A stretch of DNA of 64,000 bases, from the NCBI RefSeq assembly GCF_029168945.1, contig NC_083601.1:32477660-32541659 (forward strand). Reading direction: 5' to 3'. The translations under genes and the position numbers were made by a program. Positions within the stretch are counted from its first letter, which is position 1, and each line of letters starts with the position of its first letter. Source of the stretch: Cannabis sativa. Lineage: Eukaryota; Streptophyta; Magnoliopsida; Rosales; Cannabaceae. The notes under the pieces were generated by a model. The model did no database searches. It saw only the letters and a program-made list of their open reading frames with translations, and was not told the origin of the DNA. Below, piece by piece: positions 55,149 through 64,000 of the stretch.

Positions 55149-57294
55149 TACATTTGTAGTGCCAAAAATGGAAAATTAACTGAAAATGAAGATCATATTA
55201 AACTCCCGAAAGAGATTTGTGATGAAAGCATGCCTAGTCATCCATTTTCTTTTTTTCTTTGCAATTAGAACACTTTAAGAATTAACTCCAATATTAAATT
55301 AATGACTATGTCATATGTTATTTATAAATATATATTTTTTAAAATAAGTCAACTAAGATAGCTCACATCAAAAGAAACTTCATCAAAAGAAAATATATAA
55401 TAATAATAATGAGAAGAAAAATTTATTTATATGAAAATAGTAAAAAAAAAAATAATTTACAGCATAAATATCTAAATTTAATTTTCAGTTATAAATAAAT
55501 ACTTAAATTTATTTTTTGACGGTAATAATATTTAAGTTATATTTTTATAACTATATAAGTAGCTCACCGTTAAATGTGAAGTCATTATCCACGTGTTATT
55601 TTTTTATTGGTATATTTAAACTAATTTTTTTAAAAAAAATAAAAAATAAAAAATTAATGACTTGAACAATCAGGGTGGTAATTTACTTCACTTAATAGTG
55701 AAGTACCCACAGAAGTTCCAGAATTATAACTTAGGTATTATTACCGCCAGAAATTAAACTTAAGTATTTATTTACAATTGAAAGTTAAATTTAAATATTT
55801 ATATCACAAATTACTGTAAAAAATATAACTTGAGAGTCTATGTTTAAATGAAAGTATGGATTAAGAAAAAGAAGAATGAAGAGTACAATAAATTGAGAGA
55901 CAAATAATTCTCTTTTATTATTGGTTTTCAAACATTCAAAACCAACAAACCTTTTTTTTTCATGTTTTTGGAATAAGGTTTTATAAGTTTTTTTTATTGA
56001 GTTTTGGTTCGATCTCTTAATTTTTGTAATTATTTATTTAAGAATACCGAAATGACAAAGGTAAGACCAAATTGGTGAATGTTGTAAGAAATATGAAGTA
56101 TTGGCACCAATGGTTAAAGTAATACAATTAGATACGTGGAGTAATTGCCACAATTGATACACATGAATAAACTAGATGAGTGTGCAAAGAGATATCTAAC
56201 ACTAACACTTTATATTTTGGCGTGTGTAACACCAAATATGAAATAAAATATGCTAAATAATATGAAGTACTTTTGGTTGGAATGAAACACAAAGGAATAT
56301 GCGGGTGTTTCAAGAACATTACGTAATCGGACAAGCATATTATAAAACAAGGAGCGATTGGATGAACATAATGAGAAACATTAAGTAATTTGATTTGAGG
56401 CTACGGTACATATAGCAACCCAATTGTTATATATGGTGTAAGATCAATACATGGGGATTGGCAATAACGTGACTTATACTGAGAGAAAAATGGAATGAAT
56501 ATTCAAATGAGTAACCATATTACCTGTGATTAACCCAATAAATGTATTAGGTGATATGGAGTAACCTTCATACTGAATAATATGGATTAACTTTGTTGGA
56601 AGTAAGACCATCTCCAATGAAGCATCGACAAATGACATCGGCAGAAAGTGCCGAAAGCCAACAAAGCCCTACTTAATTCTACCCATTTTCAGTAAGGTGA
56701 TCCAATTGGATAAAACATAGAATCCATACCCAATTACATTTCCAACCAATATCATCCACGTTTTAATTCTGACAAAACATAAAATAGCAATCACCTAAAA
56801 TTTCCCTTTCTTCTATTATCAACAAAATACAAAGAATATTTCCGATGTTGATGTACAAATTTTAACAAGTAACACTAATTCATTCATCAGTTAGCTGCAA
56901 CCAGATAGACCATTTACATCTTTCTTGGTTCTAAAAAGAATCAATACACACGCTAGCAACTAATTGTCAAACCCGCCACTAGCTTCTACAAACCCAATAA
57001 ATCTTCTTAGTCTATAAGTGCAGCATCTCTCCTCACGGAGCAGTATCTGTACAATATCACCACGGAAAATTCATTGTGCACCTTTGTCATTTCACAAAAA
57101 CTGTGAACTCAAAAATTAAGCTTATCTTGCATTGAAGCCAACAAAACCATGCAAGCAGAGTATATAAATGCCCTTCACCTAGGGACAAGTATTTCTTGTG
57201 TGCACAACATACGAGAGGTATGGCAGCTATGATTCTTTCAACCTACATCTTCTTGGGGTAGCATACTGTATCAGGCACTTCTAAAACATAATAA
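55149..57294. other. Intergenic between the MULE and exportin-7
   Basis: AT-rich; contains a foldback element (55453-55814, separate entry). Near 56608-56680 a phrase CCATCTCCAATGAAGCATC suggests the end of another MITE, but I find no partner end. The part next to 57294 is the exportin-7 3' UTR. Confidence 0.4.
55453..55814. mobile_element. Foldback MITE with long inverted repeats
   Basis: The two halves are inverse copies over at least about 100 bp: ATAAATATCTAAATTTAA ... TTATAAATAAATACTTAAAT on the left, and the same order in reverse on the right (ATAAATATTTAAATTTAACT, AATAAATACTTAAGTTTAA, CGGTAATAATACCTAAGTTA). No coding capacity. Target duplication not clear (poly-A-rich flanks). Exact ends are uncertain by several bases. 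Confidence 0.75.
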
Positions 57295-60200
57295 TTATTT
57301 CACACGAAATTCATGCCTGAATACAGTCAAATTCTGGGTAAACTTGTCCCTGTTCTTTGAATCCAAGCTTCGAGTAACATCAGTCATTAGCTTATCAAAG
57401 CACAAGAAAAGCCGTTGATGCTGATCCGCTGCCTGTAAGCCAATAAAATTAAAGGGTTACTCGTGCCAAGAATGACAACATACAAGCAGACAAGAAACAT
57501 ATACAGGAACAAAATAGCAGAATCTTTGGAGATTAAGAAAAGATAGCCATTGTGGGAGAGAGCAATGTCCTTGGTATGGCTTTATGGTATTAGCAATAGC
57601 AAGAAATTTATATTTTCTGCTTTCATTAGTGACTGAAGTTTTCTTTGTTCTTTAGTGTGGGATTTGTTGTTGTGAATAAAAAGACAACTAGGCTTCATTT
57701 CTAAGTATTGTTTTCTTAACATGATAGTGTCTGTCTCTTATCCTCAAAACAATATAAAATGAAACAGGAACTAAAATTTTGTGAAAAGTCATCCTCGAAT
57801 ATTCAAATTTGTTTTACATAATGTCCAAACAACTAGAGTAATCTTATCATTAACGTCAAAGCATATTCTAAGAAAATTCAATCATGCACCCAAATATAAA
57901 TTAAAAAAGAAATTAAAATACAAAACCTTCAAAGACACAAGAATGAAGTCATTAGGTTGGTCTAATGGTGTGAGAGAGGGGTTGGGAAATGAGGGAGAGA
58001 GACCAAAGTTCAAACTTTGGATCACTAGATATTGAGGTTCTTAGGGCCTCAATTAAGCACCAAGTGTGCCAATTATGAAGAATGAAAAGCACAATATGAA
58101 AGTAAATATTGTCGTAATTGAACATTCTATCAACCCAATCAACAACTTTAGTATATAATATCCTTTTAGGAGGATGAGTTAAAAGAGTTGAAGAAACTTG
58201 CCTGTGAAGCCAAAATCTGAATCTTCAAATCAGAGAACATCTGCAAAAACAAAATGATTCTTTCCATCAAAGACAAATTAAAAATTGTTATAGTTGCATC
58301 AAATAGTAAGAAAATCAGGGAGTTGGAAAGAGGTGATTGAGTTCAGATCTCACAAGGGTTGGTTTAAAAAAGAAACACTGTTAACAAAAATATCTATATC
58401 TTAAATTTGGCCACAAAATAAAAACATATGTTCAATTTATAGTTTTCCGTGACATCAGGATATCAATTTGTAATGACTACACTAAGGTTGCGTTTGGTTG
58501 CATTTTAAAGTATTGAAATGTCATTCCAATAGAATGACTTTTCCACCATTTTGGTGGAATGAATGACTATTCCATTTTGAAAAAAAAAAAAAAAGAAAGA
58601 ACACCATGCAAGATGAGAAAAAACTAATAACAATTTTTTTGTCAAATTTTTTAAACATTTTAAATTTTATTCTATTCCATTCTTATTCCCATTACTATGT
58701 TTTCATACCTCCCAACCAAACGTAACCTAAATTTAAGCACTTGAATCCTTTGATTGCCACATCACAACATTCATTTCCAGTTAAAAAACTGTTCAGAGTA
58801 AAATCATTTCAGAAAATCTCTGCACAATTGACTTCCTTATCCAGTCACAAAAATGCTAAAAGATTAGACATAATAAAAATTCTTTGCGACTTAAAAGGTT
58901 TCTCAAGTAAAAAATCACATTAAGAGCATCTCCAATGGGGGTTGCCCATGGAGTTGTTTTTGCCACATGTGCAATGCGATCATCATTTTCAATGCAATTT
59001 TATCAACATCATTGTCTATATTTAGCAACATCCATGTGGCATTACTTTATCTTTTTCTTTTTTAAAAAAGAAAAAATACTTTATGGTATTATTTTACAGT
59101 ATTTAATAAAATTTAACCATTTAAAATAGTGGCATGTGAGACCATGGTGTGCAACTTTTGGAGTTGTCAACTATTGGAGTGATTTTTGTATGAAAAGTAG
59201 TCAAATCTTATGTGGATGAGAAAGAAAATAAAAAAAATATATATTTTAAGATGATGTGTGCACTTTTGACGACTATAAGTGTTGCCCCCATTAGAGATGC
59301 TCTAATGGAACAAACAAGGTTTGCACTGCATACGTCAGAATCTTTAAAACATGCACATGAAAGACTTTTTTTTTTTGGCCAAGTATGCATATGAAAGACT
59401 TTGGACCAAGGGATAACACTTTTTTTCACTGTTAAAACAAAATCGTCTCCAATACAGATTACAAAATGCTGGAGAATAACATACATGACATCTAAAGATT
59501 GAAAATACCTGCTCGCTAATAAGGATCAAGCTAAGCATTGGTCTGCTCAGACTCCACTGGTTACCACAATCCTCAAACAAAACAATTTCAAACAGGGTCT
59601 TCAATATCTGAACACATGAAAGAGAAACATTGTCGCTCAGAAAACTAAAGATGAAAATAAAGCAACAAATGAAAATAATATATATGAGATATTATAGTAG
59701 GTTGTAATCAAAGTTGAAATAATACTAGGTTGTAGTAATTAACAAATATATGATAAATGTTTTAAGCTAGCAACACAAAAAAAATCACTCTAAAAACAAA
59801 AAGGCATAATAATCACTCAATTTAAGAAATGGCATCTTCTTTCAGAAGAAAGCAAAACATAGAATATTCAATAATATAGTAAGCGGTGGTGTAGCATGCA
59901 GTTTCTTTTTCTCTTTTCCAAAAAAAAAAAAATGATGTAGATGCAGTCTTTCTTACTTCTGGAAACAAATTGGGGCAATCTGCAATGTGACGAGCAAGAT
60001 TAATTGCGGTGGGAGATGTGGGTGCTTCTCCCATCGTTACATTGTTAAAGTAGAAAGCAGCCAGAGTATCAACAGCGGATGCACACTGAAGCATAAGATA
60101 ATGTTGCACTTGAATGAGTATACTGAATAAATGCTCAATTACATACTTATACAGAAGCAGCAATGAAGGAGGCCGAGAGTTTAGAATTGATATCATAAGA

Positions 60201-63200
60201 TAATTGGCAAACCTGTGATGAGATATTTGTATCCAGACCTTTAAGGCCAGATTCAAGGGACCCAACTATGTGCATGAAGGTGCTTGTATCCAAATTTAAA
60301 ACAAAAGTTATATGGCAATTGAACAAAACCTCCAGGAATGCAAAGTATGCCTTGGTTAGCTGCAGGAAAAAGAAAAAAAACGTACATATTTTAGGTCAAA
60401 GCAAAAACTTCAACTAATAAAAACAATATGAAGTAAATCAAAATCATAATCATGTCAACAAAAATATCTTTGAAAGAACTAATCAAACAATGATGATATA
60501 TTTTAGACATGATTTAGTAAAGGAGAAACTTAATTTCTTTTCCCTCCACTCTCAATTGTATGCTATTAATAATTCTTAGAACTCTGTCCCTCCCTCCCTC
60601 CCCAAAGGTTTGTTGCATAAAGTAATTCTACCAAATAGACAAGCAAGATTTTTGACTCATCAATATTCAAAAAAACTATTAGTAACTATCAATGGGTATT
60701 GCCCATTTAGAAGTGTTCCATATATAGAAAATTCATTAAGATAGCTGAAACTGTTCCAAAGAAGCTTACAATAGTAAATTTTGCTAACCTTTCGGAATGC
60801 CAGTACATCAGCCAATGGAATTGACAATGTCATCTTTAGTGCAATATCTAGTACATCAGCCAGTGCTCTATCACCATAGAGTTCAAAGACACCAAAGTTG
60901 ACATAGTTTCCAGCAAGGGCTACCAAATAACAGGTAATAGATCAGTCAGTTTTAAGCATATTTGCAAAAAGTTAGTTATTTCACAATAGTAATATGCCAG
61001 ATCTGACATTCTGCCGCAAGTCAAACTTAAACCCCATGTATTTGTATCAAAGAAATATCAGAGAAGTTAAATAATAACTTTTTCACAAAATGTGTTTAGT
61101 TGGTAGTTTAGAACCACTTGAGCACCATTCTTTCATAAGCTACTATTATACTCAAATGGGTGCAACAAATGGTATCAAAGCCTACACATGCGACCCACAT
61201 TGTAGAAGGGTTGATACTAGAAACTAGAAGGAGTAGGTTGGCATAGATTGAACAACCATAGAGGACATAGGTTCCAAAAATGGGTGTATTGTTAAGATTT
61301 CATCTCAATTAAGTATGCCACTGGTTGGTGATTTATCACCTGGGCACCCACTTCTCATATGCACTAGTTTTTTAGTAGTGATTTCTACACAAGTGGTTGT
61401 AACAGTTGACACCTACAAAAACTAGTAAAACTGATATACGGTAGAATTCACATAAAATAAGAATGGACCTTAGTTAATATATTATTGTTCACTAACCTAC
61501 AATGTTCAAATTGAAAAGGTTACATAACTCCTTTGAGTCTAGTTAGTTACAAAAAAAATGCTAGTGATAAATGAACTTGTAAAAAATCAACCAAAAGGAA
61601 ATCCAAATTTGTTTTTTCTACTACAATTTAAGTTTCTTAGATGAACTTAAAAATGTGATATGATGCTATATGTACTCCTCAACTTTGTTATGCGTAATTG
61701 TTTTTTTTTTTTGGAGGAAAAGTGATGTGTAACGGTGATATGATGCTATATGTACTCCTCAACTTTGTTATATGTAATTGTCTTTTGAGGAAATGTTATG
61801 TGTAATGGTTGATGTGGACTGATTGACAAGATCTGTCTCGTTTTCTAAAAAATACACAAATTAAAATTAAAATGGTTCTCACCTCTTGTAAGAATCGTTA
61901 AGGAAATCCATATTCCCTTGTATTTGAAGGCATATATATCAGCAACATTTGGAAGTGCTAAAATCCTTGAGCCATAAGCTACGATTAATTTACTCACTTC
62001 TCGGAAAAGAAGAATGCCATTGGGTGAGGATGAGTCAAAGGTCAAACGTTGGGCCTTGTTCAAAACAAACTCTGACATGAATTTCAACAATGGGGTGGTA
62101 ACCTGCGCAATCAAATAATAATATTACTTGCAACTAATGAAACTGCAACCTTTATTCAAGTCTGTCAATAAAGTTTAGCATTATCCCTTACATCTGGTGT
62201 GTCAGACCACTGTGAAATCCCTTTCAAAAGAAGTGGCATGTGTGCAGGATAGAGCCAATCAAATAAAAGCCCGTAAGTTCTGCGACTGAAAAACATTAAA
62301 CAAAGAATTAAATCTTAAGAAAATTGCTCGAGACCTCTCAAATCCATTTAATATATATTCAATAGTACTTGCCTGTTTGTGGCCATGGCAATTCCTCTAA
62401 GGTCTCTCATCAACCCAATCAATGCATACTTCACTGTCTCAGTACGAAACATTGAATCGGGAGTTGACTCCAAAGTGATGAAAACCTAAGAAACCATAAG
62501 CACTTCTTTACTTATAAAATTAAACAGTGAACCAGCAGCCTTTTTATTATACCAAGGCACATCAAATGATTATAACTATGCTCTCACATAAAATGGTTTT
62601 TAAAAATAAAATGAAATAAATATTCTCCTCACATAGGAAAGATCATTGTGCCAATAACTTTTAAAGATTTCATTCCAAGTACAAACATAGTCTGTCATCT
62701 GATCTATGTCCTAATACCAGTGAGCTAAATAGAATGAATTTCTCACAAAACATCAAATCCAATAGATTTTTTGTATCAGTCTTTGAAGAAAAAAACAACA
62801 ATCAATTAAATAATAACAATAAGGAAAAAGTGATTATCAGTATAAATAGCAACTGCATTGATAACTTTAAGAGGTGCCTTGGCATGAAAATCATACAAAT
62901 TTAACCTAGGCATAACAAGAAAAAAAATTGCAATAAGCAAAAGCATTGAGTTAAGATGCTGCTTAAAAACGAGTTCTGACATACAACACTTAGATGTGCC
63001 AGAGAGAGAGAGAGAGAGAGAGAGTACTTGCAAAAGAGGATCCATAGAAGATTTAAATTTCACAGTGCTGTCCTCCATAAATACTAGCCAACCTATTATG
63101 TAATAGAAAGTTGTCCTGCTGCGAGAACATCTATACTCTTCTAGAAATGGAAAGTGCTCCCTCTGGATTAAGAAAAAGATGTAGATATCTTAAAGTAATG

Positions 63201-63941
63201 ATAACACATAATTCCAAAAATCATGGGACTATAAACGAAAGCAGATATAATTCATATTTAGATTGGACTTACAGTATGATTTGCAACTATAAATTTAACT
63301 GTGTCCAATTTCAAAAGAAGCTTGCCAGTCATGTACCTGTCAAGTCAATTTTGCACAACAAATTTAGCATGAGAACAAAAAAAAGTGTCGGGGGCTGCAA
63401 ACCAAGGTACATAAGAATACTAATTCAAATTTTAAATAAATTAATTAATTAATTAAATAAGGCCCCAAGGCTCTCATCAAAATCAACTGTGTAAACATTA
63501 CTAACCCAGATGCAAGCTCCAGGAACAAACTTAAAGTGTGATCAATGACCTCCTCACTCTGAAAGAAAAAGTTCATAGAAGAGTTTATAAAAAAAAAACA
63601 TAAAACAAATACACAGCACTACAGTGTGCATGTAATAGTTTTTCACCTCCGTGTAACACTTGAGGTTTGTAGCAATCTTTCCAACAATAACATTTAACAT
63701 GAGCAGATGATCGTTAAGTCCAAGAAGATCAGACAGCCGGGCATATAGCTGCTGCAACAGAAAGAATAGACTCAAAAGAAATGTTCGCCATAACAACATA
63801 GACAGATCTTACTGCCAGCGGGGGGCAAAGAATTACCTTTGAGGAATGCATAGCCTGATCACCCACATAAGACTTCCTAAAATGCTGAAAGAAGATAAGA
63901 ATTGCTCGATCGAGCCTTTGTTTGCTCACTTCACGATATCT
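57295..63941 (-). CDS. XPO7: Exportin-7 (importin-beta family nuclear export receptor), C-terminal half
   Basis: An importin-beta/karyopherin transport receptor that works with Ran at the nuclear pore. Fourteen coding exons on minus join in frame to 523 codons: 63941-63837, 63751-63647, 63558-63506, 63336-63273, 63162-63028, 62485-62373, 62285-62192, 62102-61883, 60919-60789, 60359-60213, 60085-59957, 59607-59509, 58240-58202, 57432-57295. Diagnostic pieces: YARLSDLLGLNDHLL, LDTVKFIVANHT, WLYPAHMPLLLKGISQWSD, FMSEFVLNKAQRLTFDSSS, REVSKLIVAYGSRIL, NYVNFGVFELYGD and, at the end, QHQRL with DVTRSLDSKNRDKFTQNL. Two introns start with GC (62372 and 58201). Plant XPO7 is about twice this length, so the N-terminal half lies beyond position 64000. 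No disruption seen; it looks functional. Confidence 0.95.
57948..58077 (+). mobile_element. tRNA-derived SINE in an exportin-7 intron
   Basis: TTGGTCTAATGGTG resembles a Pol III A box and AAAGTTCAAACTTT a B box, about 50 bp apart. A 9-bp direct repeat AAGAATGAA (57939-57947 and 58078-58086) flanks the element. About 130 bp, intron between exportin exons 58240-58202 and 57432-57295. Confidence 0.6.
58486..58727. mobile_element. PIF/Harbinger-type MITE, 242 bp
   Basis: Terminal inverted repeats GGTTGCGTTTGGTTG and, in reverse, GGTTACGTTTGGTTG, flanked by TAA on both sides (58483-58485, 58728-58730). The 3-bp TAA duplication is the PIF/Harbinger hallmark. Lies in an exportin-7 intron. Confidence 0.85.
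58924..59302. mobile_element. PIF/Harbinger-type MITE, 379 bp
   Basis: Terminal inverted repeats GAGCATCTCCAATGGGGG and, in reverse, GAGCATCTCTAATGGGGG, flanked by TAA (58921-58923 and 59303-59305). Lies in the same exportin-7 intron as the MITE at 58486-58727. No coding capacity. Confidence 0.9.
61040..61404 (+). mobile_element. Possible TRIM-type miniature LTR retrotransposon
   Basis: A primer-binding-like TGGTATCAAAGCC (61170-61182) follows a sequence ending GGGTGCAACA. About 110 bp later TGTTAAGATTT begins a 115-bp stretch ending GGTTGTAACA (61290-61404) that resembles the upstream stretch (AGTTGGTAGTTT versus GGTTGGTGATTT; GAGCACC versus GGGCACCC). This is the layout of a TRIM: two short LTRs, a PBS and almost no interior. 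The left LTR boundary and the target duplication are unclear. Within an exportin-7 intron. Confidence 0.5.
61655..61814. repeat. Tandem duplication of about 80 bp in an exportin-7 intron
   Basis: GTGATATGATGCTATATGTA starts at 61655 and again at 61735; both copies continue CTCCTCAACTTTGTTAT. The poly-T run and the GAGGAAA tail differ in length. Confidence 0.85.
63000..63026. repeat. GA/CT microsatellite at an exportin-7 splice donor
   Basis: About 12 GA units. On the minus strand the intron starts GTACTCTCTCTCTCTC, so the repeat begins three bases after the donor GT of the exon 63162-63028. Confidence 0.9.
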
Positions 63942-64000
63942 CTGTCAAATCCAGAATACACGACCCAATGATTCAAGAGTAATCAATAATGTCATAGAAG

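Overview
The window is nuclear DNA of a flowering plant, almost certainly a eudicot. It is AT-rich, its host genes have many short introns with GT/GC-AG borders, the host proteins belong to plant families (P-class PPR, RALF, NCA1, plant exportin-7), and it carries plant Copia, LINE-1, CACTA, Mutator-like (MULE), hAT and PIF/Harbinger elements. I cannot name the species.

Layout. From 1 to about 27.25 kb is a transposon graveyard: successive decayed LINE-1 units, each of roughly 4.4-5 kb and arranged in the same order (ORF1 remnant, endonuclease, linker, RT fragment, AT-rich degenerate tandem repeat, a 'CCCCACTGG' repeat module, next unit). The best-preserved unit (11.7-21.6 kb) is interrupted by a TIR element (13.2-13.9 kb) and by a structurally complete, very young Copia retrotransposon on the minus strand (16312-21175; 154-bp LTRs with one difference; 5-bp target duplication). 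A non-coding block of about 4.4 kb (22.1-26.56 kb) lies inside the array and contains a 72-nt mitochondrial-type tRNA-Gln(UUG). A divergent RALF-like peptide gene follows (28.1-28.5 kb, minus). Next comes a 3'-truncated CACTA element (29.32-35.28 kb) with a broken TNP2-type transposase and a 2.04-kb internal insertion.

From 36.9 to 45.1 kb are two host genes on the minus strand: a P-class PPR gene and NCA1, a RING/TPR catalase chaperone that I resolved into seven exons joining to 387 codons. A hAT-type MITE lies between them. From 45.73 to 55.14 kb is a complete 9.4-kb Mutator-like element with TIRs and an 8-bp target duplication. It carries two convergent, decayed genes: a DUF1985/Ulp1-type protease on plus and a mudrA-type transposase on minus. 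It lands less than 700 bp upstream of the NCA1 start codon. From 57.3 kb to the window end are the last 14 coding exons (523 codons) of exportin-7 on the minus strand, with several MITEs, a SINE and a possible TRIM in its introns.

The most unusual signal is inside the 9.4-kb MULE: dozens of copies of a short CpG-containing motif, GTGCGAT, fill its intron-like and non-coding segments. They read on the plus strand in the left (Ulp1) half and on the minus strand in the right (transposase) half, so the motif orientation follows each gene's sense strand.
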